Origin: Pygmaiobacter massiliensis
GTDB lineage: Bacteria; Bacillota; Clostridia; Oscillospirales; Ruminococcaceae
Direction of reading: 5' to 3'
NCBI GenBank assembly: GCA_022778585.1
Contig: JALFTI010000021.1
Location: 124,001 to 188,000 of the forward strand
Length of the DNA stretch: 64,000 nt
Shown piece after piece: positions 52,877 to 60,649 of this stretch. The notes under the pieces are model-generated. The model ran no database searches, was not told where the DNA came from, and saw nothing but the letters and a program-made list of their open reading frames with translations. Position 1 is the stretch's first letter. Every line of letters begins with the position of its first letter. Made by a program: the position numbers and the translations under genes.

Positions 52877-54604
52877 ATGCCCAACAGACCTTATTTGGGA
52901 CGCACGGTGGACGACACAATTGCCATGTACAAACCCCATGTTTCCGGCAGCAAGGGCGCGGTAAGCGCCAATAACCCCCTGGCCGCAAAAGCCGGCCTGG
53001 AAATGCTTGCAGCCGGCGGCAACGCGTTTGACGCTGCCTGTGCCATCAGCCTGGTGCTGGGTGTGGTGGAACCCTACCACAGCGGCATTGGCGGTGGATG
53101 CTTCCATGTGTTTTACGACAAAAAGTCCGATTCCTGCCATGCGGTGGACGCCCGCGGCGTAGCGCCGATTAACGCCTACCAGGATATGATGCTGGATGAA
53201 AACGGCGAGGTGGATTTGAACCTGACCGAGTTTTCGGGCCGTTCGGTGGCGGTGCCGGCGCTTTACCGGGCCATGGATAACCTGTTGAAAAAATACGGCA
53301 CCATGACTTGGGAGCAGGTTTCGGCGCCGGCCATTAAGCTGGCTCGGGAAGGGTTTCCCTGCTCGTTTGCATATGCCCGCATTAGCAATACGCCCGAAGC
53401 CGAGCACAACAAGGCCGAGTATGAGGGCTTTGCCGAACTGTACTTAAATAACGGCAATCCCCGCCAATTTGGCGAACTGGTAAAGAACCCGGATCTGGCC
53501 GACACCATGGAAGCGGTGGCCAAAAACGGGGTGGATTGGTTCTACAATGGCCCGGTGGCCGACGAGATTGTAAAGCAGGTAAACAAATACAAAGGCCTTT
53601 TGTGCAAAGAGGACCTGGTAAACTGCGCCCCGAAGGAGCGCACCCCGGTGAAGGGAACCTACCGCGGATATGACATTATCTCCATGAGCCCGCCCTCCTC
53701 CGGCGGCACCCATGTGATTCAGATGCTGAACATTCTGGAAAACTTTGACCTGGCAAAGATGGGCTTCCATTCGGCCGACGCCACCCATGTAATTGCCGAG
53801 ACCATGAAGATGATGTTTGCCGACCGTTCGGTGGCTATGGGCGACCCGGACTTTGTGGATGTAAATGTGGAAAAGTTGACCAGCAAGGAGTATGCAAAGC
53901 AGCTGGCCGCCAAAATTGATATGAACAAAGCCCAGGAGTATGCCCCCACCGAAGGGATTGAGGCCAAGGAATACCGCGGCTGCACCGCAAACTTTACGGT
54001 GATGGACCAGTACGGCAATATGCTCTCGCAAACCCAGACCATCCGCAACTGGTGGGGCTGCGGGGTGGCCATTCCCGGCCGCGGCTTTGTGATGAACAAC
54101 ACCATGGCCGACTTCAGCGCAAAGGCCGGCGTGCGCACCACCCAGGGCCTTGCCTACGGTATGGCCAACGCCATCCGCCCGGGTAAAACCCCCTTGTCCA
54201 GCATGTCGCCCAGCCTGGTTATGAAGGACGGCAAGCCGTTTTTGACGGTGGGCGCGGCCGGCGGCCCCCGCATTATTACCAGCACCCTACAGCTGATTAT
54301 CAACAGCATTGATTACAATATGATGATGGATTCGGCGGTGAAGCACCCGCATATGTGCTGCCTGACGCTGGGTCAGGGGCTGGAACTGGAGGAGGGCTTC
54401 TCGCCCGACACCGTGAAGCTTTTGCAACAGCGCGGCCACCAGGTGAAACAGACCGGAGATTTTGGCGTGCTTTTGGTTATGCCCAACGGCATTCGGTATG
54501 AAGACGGCCAGTTCTTCCCGGGAGGCACCAGCCGGGTGGACGGCGGCGGCGGTGCGCTGACCGAATACGGCACCATGGCAATTGACGGTTTGTGCTTTGT
54601 ATAA
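52877..54604 (+). CDS. Gamma-glutamyltransferase-family protein, cytoplasmic type
   Basis: A 575-residue Ntn-hydrolase of the GGT family. Conserved elements: NPLAAKAGLEMLAAGGNAFDAA, SGIGGGCFHVFY, DARGVAP with the substrate-binding Arg, SSGGTHVIQ, SSMSPSL and GAAGGPRI. The expected autocleavage site reads GCTANFTVMD instead of T-T-H-x-S-V-V-D. The nucleophile Thr aligns but its two followers are Ala and Asn. There is no signal peptide, unlike secreted GGTs. It hydrolyses or transfers gamma-glutamyl groups, perhaps from a peptide or amine imported by the preceding symporter. Ends in a strong terminator. Confidence 0.9.
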   Translation: MPNRPYLGRTVDDTIAMYKPHVSGSKGAVSANNPLAAKAGLEMLAAGGNAFDAACAISLVLGVVEPYHSGIGGGCFHVFYDKKSDSCHAVDARGVAPINAYQDMMLDENGEVDLNLTEFSGRSVAVPALYRAMDNLLKKYGTMTWEQVSAPAIKLAREGFPCSFAYARISNTPEAEHNKAEYEGFAELYLNNGNPRQFGELVKNPDLADTMEAVAKNGVDWFYNGPVADEIVKQVNKYKGLLCKEDLVNCAPKERTPVKGTYRGYDIISMSPPSSGGTHVIQMLNILENFDLAKMGFHSADATHVIAETMKMMFADRSVAMGDPDFVDVNVEKLTSKEYAKQLAAKIDMNKAQEYAPTEGIEAKEYRGCTANFTVMDQYGNMLSQTQTIRNWWGCGVAIPGRGFVMNNTMADFSAKAGVRTTQGLAYGMANAIRPGKTPLSSMSPSLVMKDGKPFLTVGAAGGPRIITSTLQLIINSIDYNMMMDSAVKHPHMCCLTLGQGLELEEGFSPDTVKLLQQRGHQVKQTGDFGVLLVMPNGIRYEDGQFFPGGTSRVDGGGGALTEYGTMAIDGLCFV

Positions 54605-54637
54605 CCTTTAAAAGGCTGTGCGGGCTTTAGCCGGCAG

Positions 54638-54678
54638 AAAAAAGCGGGGAGCACCGTAAGGTGCCCCCGCTTTTTGGT
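54638..54678 (+). terminator. Terminator of gamma-glutamyltransferase gene
   Basis: Stem AAAGCGGGG-GCACC/GGTGC-CCCCGCTTT with single-base bulges, followed by TTTTT. Confidence 0.85.
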
Positions 54679-55308
54679 TTGTAAATATATTGAAAGCAAA
54701 ACAGCGGAAAACGCCTGCCCCAAAGCCCCCTTGCTAAACGGAAAAACAAAGCTTTTGCCGGCTTGGCCATACAAAAAGGCCCAAAGCGGCCAAAAGCCCA
54801 AAGCATCCATTTGAAAGCAAAGGCCGTTTGCAAAAAAGCCCCGTTCATCTGCCGGGTAGCCAAAAACCGGCAGGCAAGGGAAAAAACAAAAGGCGGTTTA
54901 AAAACGGGCCGTTTGTGCTGTACAGCGTTTTTTGGGCAGGTTGGTGCAAAGTGTTTGGTATTTTGTGGAATTTTGTGCAGCCATATGATATAATAACCGC
55001 ACAGTGACCCTGATAATTTTTATTTTTGTGCCGGGCCTGGCGCCCCTTTGGGGCAGCCGAAACTTTTGGCAGATTATACATGCCGGCAGCGCCGGTGTGG
55101 TACCATATTGGCAGAGAACGGTTTGACTTTGACGGCATTATGCTGCCAAAATGGTTTGGGGCAGAGAAAAACAAAAAAGTGGCCGGGCCGTTTGGACGAA
55201 AGGGCCGGAATGCTTTGCCGGGGCGGCCGGGCGGTGAGACCAAAAAACGGGCTGTTTTGGAAGGGCAGCCCAAACAGCGGCGTTTGCCTAAAGAAAGGGG
55301 GCCTTTTT
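54679..55308. other. Intergenic region upstream of DeoR gene
   Basis: About 630 bases without a supported gene; the overlapping ORFs here are charged and lack ribosome sites. A TATAAT box at 54989-54994 is the best promoter candidate for the DeoR gene but the -35 is weak. Leader would be about 310 bases. Confidence 0.45.
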
Positions 55309-56082
55309 ATGCTGCAGGAGCGGCGCAGTAAGATTATTGACAAAATCCAGCAGGACAATGTGGTCAAGGTCAGCGAGCTGATGGAGGAATTTGGCGTATC
55401 GATCGAGACCATTCGGCGAGATTTGGAATACCTGGAAAAGCACGATTATTTAAAAAGGGTATACGGCGGCGCGGTGCTGCGGGGGCTGAATACCCAGGAA
55501 CCCTCCTACGAGCGGCGGGAAATTGCCCACGAGGCGGAAAAAAAGGCCATTGCTGCCCGGGCGGCCGAGCTTGTGGCGGATGGCGACACTATTTTTGTGG
55601 ATGTGGGCACCACCACGCTGGAGACGGTGCGCCAGCTGAAGGGCAAGCGGGACCTGACGGTTATTACCAATTCCACCCTGGCGGCGCAGGCGGCGGTGGA
55701 AAACCCGTTCAGCCGGGTGATTCTTTTGGGCGGGGAAATCCGCCGGGGGGACCTTTCGGTTTCGGGATATTTGTGCGACAACAGCCTGGAAAACTTTTAC
55801 GCCAACAAGGCGCTGGTGGGGGCCGGCGGGCTTACGGTGGAAAATGGCGTGACCGACTACCACCTGGCGGAAGCCAACACCCGAAGGCTGATGATTTCCC
55901 ATGCTGACCAGGTTATTTTGGTGGCGGACGCCAGCAAGTTTGGCGTGGTTGCCATGAACCGGGTGTGCCCGCTTTCCAGTGTGAACATTCTGGTGACCGA
56001 CCAGGGCCTGCCGGAAAGCGAGGCGGAAAACTACCGCGCCCAGGGACTTGAGGTGCTGCAGGCTGCCCCGCCCGAGCGCTGA
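55309..56082 (+). CDS. DeoR-family transcriptional regulator
   Basis: A 257-residue sugar-pathway regulator. The N-terminal HTH (RRSKIIDKIQQDNVVKVSELMEEFGVSIETIRRDL) and DLEYLEKHDYLKRVYGGAVL are classic DeoR. The C-terminal sugar-phosphate isomerase-like sensor carries ADGDTIFVDVGTTTLET, DLTVITNS, GGEIRRGDLSVSG, GGLTVENGVTDYHLAEA and ADASKFG. The ATG at 55309 follows AAAGGGGGCC; the long in-frame extension back to 55048 is not family sequence. It precedes, convergently, a cupin-kinase-NagB-like operon, whose effector it may sense as a phosphosugar. Confidence 0.93.
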   Translation: MLQERRSKIIDKIQQDNVVKVSELMEEFGVSIETIRRDLEYLEKHDYLKRVYGGAVLRGLNTQEPSYERREIAHEAEKKAIAARAAELVADGDTIFVDVGTTTLETVRQLKGKRDLTVITNSTLAAQAAVENPFSRVILLGGEIRRGDLSVSGYLCDNSLENFYANKALVGAGGLTVENGVTDYHLAEANTRRLMISHADQVILVADASKFGVVAMNRVCPLSSVNILVTDQGLPESEAENYRAQGLEVLQAAPPER

Positions 56083-56188
56083 GGAAATTTGGGGATGCAA
56101 AAGCTGCCAAAGCCCTGGCAAAAGAATAAGCTTTGCCGGGCGCATTTGGGGCAAACTGGCCCAAAGCGCTGTTTGGTTTGTGTTTTAA

Positions 56189-56227
56189 CGCAAAAAAGGG
56201 AGAGACCCGATGGTCTCTCCCTTTTTA
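56189..56227. terminator. Bidirectional terminator between DeoR and cupin genes
   Basis: Perfect stem AAAAAGGGAGAGACC/GGTCTCTCCCTTTTT; A and T runs flank both sides, serving both convergent transcripts. Confidence 0.9.
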
Positions 56228-56248
56228 TTTGGCAGAAAGGAAAGCCGG

Positions 56249-56671
56249 TTACCAGCCCATTACCTCGTGTACCTTTTTCTGCATGGCGGCCTTCTGCTCG
56301 TCGGTCATGTTGCGGTACTCGCTGTTGGTGGGGGGATCGCCCGCGTTGGAGTTTTCCACATACATCAGCTTGCAGTCCTTCGAAAGCAGGTTGTTGAACC
56401 ACAAACCCTGGGGCACATTGTAAATTTTGCCGCGCTCCAGCTTGGTAACCTGGATCTCGTCTTCGGGGTTGAAGCCGTCGCAGGACAGCAGGCAGGCTTC
56501 GCCTTCGATCAGCATGAACTGCTGGTCGGTGGTGTGGTGGATCTCCAGACGGTACACCTTTTCGGGGGTGTTGGCTTCGCGCCAGTTTTTAATGCTCAAA
56601 AGCCAAAGACCGTTGTTGTATACCTCGTCGATGCCTTCGCCTTCGTACTGGTAAGTAATAATCTCTTTCAT
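56249..56671 (-). CDS. Small cupin-like protein
   Basis: A 140-residue protein with a cupin-like strand pattern. LEIHHTTDQQFMLIEGEACLL gives the His-His...Gln...(E/G) metal motif of the first cupin box, and IYNVPQGLWFNNLLSKD resembles the second, although its last expected His is not seen. The C-terminal tail is helical (RNMTDEQKAAMQKKVHEVMGW). AGGAGG precedes the ATG. Last gene of the leftward operon NagB-like, PfkB-like, cupin. Candidates for its role are a sugar isomerase or mutarotase; not determinable from sequence. Confidence 0.7.
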   Translation of the reverse strand: MKEIITYQYEGEGIDEVYNNGLWLLSIKNWREANTPEKVYRLEIHHTTDQQFMLIEGEACLLSCDGFNPEDEIQVTKLERGKIYNVPQGLWFNNLLSKDCKLMYVENSNAGDPPTNSEYRNMTDEQKAAMQKKVHEVMGW

Positions 56672-56694
56672 GATAATAAACCTCCTTGAAGAAT

Positions 56695-57630
56695 TTATAA
56701 TCTCACGCTGTCACCCAGCGCTTGAGCCAATTCATCCATGGTGGGGTAGGCAGGAATGGTGCCCCACCGGGTGGTGGTATAGCTGGCAAACCGGCTGGCC
56801 CAGGCGCAGGCGTCCGGGACGGTAAGCCCTTTTACCAGGCAAACGATCATGGCCGACAAAAACGCGTCGCCGGCGCCGGTGGTATCCACCACCTGAACCG
56901 GTTGGGTCGGCCGGGTGAAAAAGCCGTCGGCGGTAAGCCCGCAGCAGCCGTCGGCGCCCAGGGTCATAATGACATTGGCGCACTGGAACAGCTTTTTTAC
57001 CTCTTCCACCAACTGGGCAAGCGGAAGCTCGTGCCAATCCGCCAGGCCCAGAATGCGCGCGGCCTCTACCTCGTTGATTACCAGAAAATCCACACAGGGC
57101 AAAGGTGCCAGCGGCGTTTTGGGAATGGGGCTGTAGTTTAAAACGGTGGTCATGCCAAGTTCTTTGGCTTTTTTAAGGCCGGCCAGCGTGAGCTCCTCAC
57201 GGATCTCAAAGCCGGTGGAGAAGAACTGGGCCGGGGCCAGGCGTTCCAGTTCGCGGCAGACCTCTTCGGGGGTGAGCGCCCGGCTGGAGCTTTCGCCGGT
57301 GACGATCAGGTTTTGGCCGCTGTCCTCAATTACCCGAATGCCCTGGCCGGTCATCACCTCGTCGGTGCGCAAAAGGCCAGAGGTATCCACACCGGCTTCC
57401 TTCATCCAGTTTTCGCCCCGGTCGCCGGCGGCGTCCTTGCCGGCCTTGCCAATAAAGGCGGGCCGAATGCCCAGCCGCCCCATGCAGATGCAGGAGTTGG
57501 GGCCTTTGCCGGCGTCGATGTTGGCCTTCCAGTCGTGCCCGCGCACCGTCTCGCCGGGGCGGGGCAGCTTATCTACCCGCACCGACATGCCGCCTCCCAG
57601 GTTATTCAGCACAATGACATCCAGTGCCAC
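56695..57630 (-). CDS. PfkB-family carbohydrate kinase
   Basis: A 311-residue ribokinase-fold kinase. The N-terminal signature reads LGGGMSVRVDKLPRPGETVRG, then AGKGPNSCICMGRLG. The catalytic C-terminal motif DTTGAGDAFLSAMI holds the anion hole and general base Asp (near residue 248-258). It phosphorylates a sugar or nucleoside with ATP. Substrate cannot be read from the sequence; ribose, KDG, fructose-1-P and others are known in the family. The start is GTG at 57630, after GGGGAGGG, and the upstream NagB-like gene ends three bases before it. A second, FGGY-type kinase lies in the neighbouring operon. Confidence 0.93.
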   Translation of the reverse strand: MALDVIVLNNLGGGMSVRVDKLPRPGETVRGHDWKANIDAGKGPNSCICMGRLGIRPAFIGKAGKDAAGDRGENWMKEAGVDTSGLLRTDEVMTGQGIRVIEDSGQNLIVTGESSSRALTPEEVCRELERLAPAQFFSTGFEIREELTLAGLKKAKELGMTTVLNYSPIPKTPLAPLPCVDFLVINEVEAARILGLADWHELPLAQLVEEVKKLFQCANVIMTLGADGCCGLTADGFFTRPTQPVQVVDTTGAGDAFLSAMIVCLVKGLTVPDACAWASRFASYTTTRWGTIPAYPTMDELAQALGDSVRL

Positions 57631-57632
57631 GC

Positions 57633-58559
57633 TCAGCCCTCCCCTTTGCTGTTCTCGTTGGAGAGGATGATCTCCCCGTGGGACAGCGGGTGGTCGGCGG
57701 TGACCTTATCGCAGCAGATGGTCACTTCGGGAATGTACTGGGTGAACAGGGTGGCGGGGTATTCCAGCGTGGGCTGGCTGAACATCAGCACCCGGATGAC
57801 CGTCTGTTTCCACTTGCCGGTGGTGATCATGGCGACGCAGCGCTTGGCCGAGCACATAATGCCGAAACCGATGGTGACCATGTAGTGGTCGCACAAATCG
57901 TAGCAGCCGCCGAAGCTGCGCTCGCTTTTGGCAATGATATTGTCCGGGTTTTTGCGCACTACACGGGTTTTGCCATGGGCGTACTGGTCCACGGTAATGC
58001 GGTTTTCGTAGGGGGATTCGGGGCATTCGTTGCAGGCGACCAGGCCCTTGTAGCCAATGCCGGCCCAAACGGTGTCAATGCCGCCCAGCTTTTTGCACAT
58101 CTCATCGGGGTAATCCAAATCGCTTACCCGCGGGAAGATGCGGTGGTCTTCCGGCACATTCAGTTCCGGATCAATTTTGGCATAGAAACGGGCCAGCATA
58201 CGGCCTTCGCAGCTGTGGAAGTTGTTTTCCACCGGGAAGGGGCGGCATTCCCAGTCCAAAAGCTCGTCCATATGGAACACATACAGATTTTTCAGGCTGA
58301 TGCGCTCTTCATTTACCCGGCGGATAAAGGTTTTATACTGGTCTTCCGGGCCGGCGGGCAGAACCCATTTGGTAATCTTGCCGGCGGCGTTGTTGGCGAT
58401 CATCTCGTCGGCCATCATATTGCCGATGAGTTCAGCTACTTCCGCGCGGGAGTCTTTAATGATAATATTGGCGCGCCGGTCGGGCTGGTTTGCCAGCTCT
58501 TCCCGGGGAATCGAGCACCATTTTTGCATCTCTTCGCGGGAGATTTTGTATTCCATCAT
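57633..58559 (-). CDS. NagB-like (GlcN6P deaminase/isomerase fold) protein with altered active site
   Basis: A 308-residue NagB/6-phosphogluconolactonase-fold protein, about 50 residues longer than typical NagB. VFHMDELLDW keeps the Asp of the FNMDEY motif. The main catalytic loop, GxGxDGHIAFNEP in NagB, reads GIGYKGLVACNECP here: Lys for the Asp (E. coli D141), Leu for the His (H143), while the Asn-Glu pair remains. KVTADHP at the end is a NagB-like tail. Deaminase chemistry as in E. coli is therefore unlikely; an isomerase, lactonase or sugar-phosphate binding role is possible. The ATG at 58559 follows AGGAGGTTCGATTCGT. First gene of the leftward operon. Confidence 0.85.
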   Translation of the reverse strand: MMEYKISREEMQKWCSIPREELANQPDRRANIIIKDSRAEVAELIGNMMADEMIANNAAGKITKWVLPAGPEDQYKTFIRRVNEERISLKNLYVFHMDELLDWECRPFPVENNFHSCEGRMLARFYAKIDPELNVPEDHRIFPRVSDLDYPDEMCKKLGGIDTVWAGIGYKGLVACNECPESPYENRITVDQYAHGKTRVVRKNPDNIIAKSERSFGGCYDLCDHYMVTIGFGIMCSAKRCVAMITTGKWKQTVIRVLMFSQPTLEYPATLFTQYIPEVTICCDKVTADHPLSHGEIILSNENSKGEG

Positions 58560-58634
58560 ACGAATCGAACCTCCTTACAAATAAAAAACAGACAAATTGC
58601 AAAACACAAAGCGCGGCGAAGGAAAAAAGGTACG

Positions 58635-58650
58635 GTCGTTTTAAAACGAC
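58635..58650. promoter_or_regulatory. Palindromic operator candidate in GntR/NagB divergent region
   Basis: Perfect 16-base palindrome GTCGTTTTAAAACGAC between the divergent NagB-like and GntR genes, 75-90 bases from the NagB-like start and about 50 bases upstream of the GntR promoter's -35. The most likely ligand is the GntR protein. Confidence 0.6.
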
Positions 58651-58697
58651 TGGTACTGCGCCGCGGTTTGTAAACAGAAGAAAAAACGGCGTGGCTA

Positions 58698-58726
58698 TTG
58701 AAATAAGCGCTCCGGGCCGGTATAAT
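58698..58726 (+). promoter_or_regulatory. GntR gene promoter TTGAAA-17-TATAAT
   Basis: -35 TTGAAA at 58698-58703 and consensus -10 TATAAT at 58721-58726 with a 17-base spacer, about 100 bases upstream of the GntR start. Confidence 0.82.
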
Positions 58727-58826
58727 AAAACTAACGATTAGACCGGACAGCGAACCGGTAAAATACCATACCAACAGCCCACATAAACAAACAATGGCAC
58801 GGTGCAGGAAAAGAGGTAGAAAGTAT

Positions 58827-59537
58827 ATGCTGAATGAGAACGACGCATCCCCGTTGTACCAGCAACTTACCGTGCAGCTACGGGCGGATATTCAAAACGG
58901 CAAATACCGCAGCGGAGAGAAAATTCCCACCGAGCTGGCGCTGAGCAAAATTTACAAGGTAAGCCGCGCCACCGTGCGCAGCGCGCTGGATCAGCTGGCC
59001 CAGGAAAAACTGGTAACCCGCAAGCAGGGCAAGGGGACCTTTGTGGCCACCCAAAAATTTAACCGCAACATTGCCATTAATACCAGCTTCAGCGAGGTGT
59101 GCGCCGCCAACGGCAAGGAGCCGGGCGCCCGGGTGCTGAAATGTATGATCGAACCCGCCAACGCCGAGGATATCCGGGATTTGAAGCTGAAGGAGGGCGA
59201 TTCGGTCATTGTATTGGAGCGCATCCGCTACGCCAGCGGGGTGCCGGTTTCGGTGGAAAGCAGCCGCATGCCCGAACAATTTTCCTTCCTTTTGCAGGAA
59301 AACATGAACGATGCTTCCCTGATTAAGGTATTAAAGGAAAAGTATTCGGTGGTGTTTTATCCGGGCAGCAAAGAGATTGAGCTGGCTTTCGCCACTCACG
59401 AGATCGCCAAGTACCTGGGCATTCGCCAGGGCTATCCGCTCATCTCCATTGCCTCGGTCAGCTGCGACTCGACCGGACGGCCTATCCACCGCAGCCAGCA
59501 GCTGGTGGTGGGGGATAAGTTTAAGTTTTACATTTAA
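58827..59537 (+). CDS. GntR/HutC-family transcriptional regulator
   Basis: A 236-residue regulator. The winged helix (about 8-75) shows PLYQQLTVQLRADIQNGKYRSGEKIPTE, SKIYKVSRATVRSALDQLAQEKLVTRKQGKGTFV. A C-terminal UTRA/chorismate-lyase-like sensor domain (LKLKEGDSVIVLERIRYASGVPVSVESS...QQLVVGDKFKFYI) identifies the HutC subfamily, often sensing sugar phosphates. The ATG at 58827 follows AAGAGG. It sits centrally between two leftward operons of sugar enzymes, divergent from the NagB-like operon, and probably represses one or both. Confidence 0.93.
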   Translation: MLNENDASPLYQQLTVQLRADIQNGKYRSGEKIPTELALSKIYKVSRATVRSALDQLAQEKLVTRKQGKGTFVATQKFNRNIAINTSFSEVCAANGKEPGARVLKCMIEPANAEDIRDLKLKEGDSVIVLERIRYASGVPVSVESSRMPEQFSFLLQENMNDASLIKVLKEKYSVVFYPGSKEIELAFATHEIAKYLGIRQGYPLISIASVSCDSTGRPIHRSQQLVVGDKFKFYI

Positions 59538-59579
59538 ACGCCCTGCTTTTGCCGCAAATACCCACACCGCAAAAGAAAA

Positions 59580-59613
59580 GAAAAACACGGCGCCGCCGGG
59601 CGCCGTGTTTTTT
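59580..59613. terminator. Bidirectional terminator between GntR and isomerase genes
   Basis: Stem AAAAACACGGCGCC/GGCGCCGTGTTTTT, T runs on both strands. Confidence 0.9.
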
Positions 59614-59678
59614 ACTTTGCCCGGTTTTATGCCTGCCAAAACGACAGCGCCCAGCACAGCACCCAGGCTGTGTTCGGC

Positions 59679-59701
59679 GCCGCCGTTTTGGCGGCTTTTT
59701 T
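59679..59701 (+). terminator. Second rightward hairpin with T run
   Basis: GCCGCC-GTTTT-GGCGGC followed by TTTTTT; 80 bases past the main terminator, apparently redundant. Confidence 0.6.
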
Positions 59702-59733
59702 ATGAAAAACAAGCAATACGGGGCTTTTTTGCC

Positions 59734-60567
59734 TTAAGCGCCAATCCAGGATTTAAATGCGGCAATCGAGCGGCGGTCTGCCTCTTCGGGGTGCATGAAG
59801 TACCGCCGGTCGGCAATCTCCATCGACAAATAGCCCTGATAGCCGGCTTTGTCCAGCATGCCGACCCACTGCTGCAGCGGCAGATTGCCGTCGCCAAGGG
59901 CCAAATGGCCGCCCGGGGTGCCGTCCACCAGATGCACATGCACCAAATCGTCGCCCAAAGTATCAATATAATCCTGTACGGTCTCGTTTACCAGGCCCAC
60001 CTGGCAGGTATCCAGCATGGCTTTAAAGTTGGGCGAAGCAATGGCATCCACCGCTTTTTTCAGGTCGGCGGCGGTGTTCATCAGGTTGGAGCTGATGGGG
60101 GACAGGTGCTCCAGCGCCAGAATAACGCCGCAGCTTTCTGCCTTTTTGGCAAGCTTCGCAAGCGAGTCCATCGACCAGCTGAGCGCTTCCTCCCGCGGCT
60201 GGTCCAGGCAGCCCCAGCCCGGGGTGACCAGCATTTTTTCAATGCCTACTTCGGAGGCAATTTCAATGGCACGCTCCTCAAAGGCCATGCTGCGCTGGCG
60301 GATCTGCTGGTCGGGCGAGGCGATGTTTACCGGGTAAACCACCGTTTCCGGGGTATAGCAGATCGCCTTTAAGCCGCGGTCGGCCAGCTGCTTTTTGCAT
60401 TTTTGAATCAGGGCGTTGTCGCAGTCCTCCACATGCATGTGGGGCATGGCGGCCCAGATTTCGCAGTTTTTCAGGCCGTTTTCGGCCACCTTGTCCAGGT
60501 AGTATTCAAAGCTGTACCGGGCATAGTGGCAGTTCATGGCGGAAAGTTGATTCATCGAAAGAGACAT
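59734..60567 (-). CDS. Xylose-isomerase-like TIM-barrel sugar-phosphate isomerase/epimerase
   Basis: A 277-residue member of the AP endonuclease 2 fold (COG1082, sugar phosphate isomerase/epimerase). Conserved metal-ligand Glu/Asp/His groups are visible: VILALEHLSP near residue 147, KAMLDTCQVGLV near 180, LVHVHLVDGTPGGHLALGDGNLP near 205 and LSMEIADRRYF near 245. The family includes D-tagatose 3-epimerase and L-xylulose-5-phosphate 3-epimerase. The ATG at 60567 follows AGGAGG and opens a domain-like N-terminus. Third gene of the operon BtpA-FGGY-isomerase; no phosphate-specific pocket can be told apart by eye. Confidence 0.87.
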   Translation of the reverse strand: MSLSMNQLSAMNCHYARYSFEYYLDKVAENGLKNCEIWAAMPHMHVEDCDNALIQKCKKQLADRGLKAICYTPETVVYPVNIASPDQQIRQRSMAFEERAIEIASEVGIEKMLVTPGWGCLDQPREEALSWSMDSLAKLAKKAESCGVILALEHLSPISSNLMNTAADLKKAVDAIASPNFKAMLDTCQVGLVNETVQDYIDTLGDDLVHVHLVDGTPGGHLALGDGNLPLQQWVGMLDKAGYQGYLSMEIADRRYFMHPEEADRRSIAAFKSWIGA

Positions 60568-60649
60568 ACAAAAAACCTCCTGTTTTTTCTGCTGCACACG
60601 CAGCAGAGCTTTTCAAAAATAGGCCTATCGTAACAAGCACGCCGCCCTT

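Noticed and set aside
55048-55308. In-frame N-terminal extension of the DeoR protein
   Set aside because: The extra residues are unlike DeoR regulators and the ATG at 55309 has a good ribosome site exactly before the HTH.
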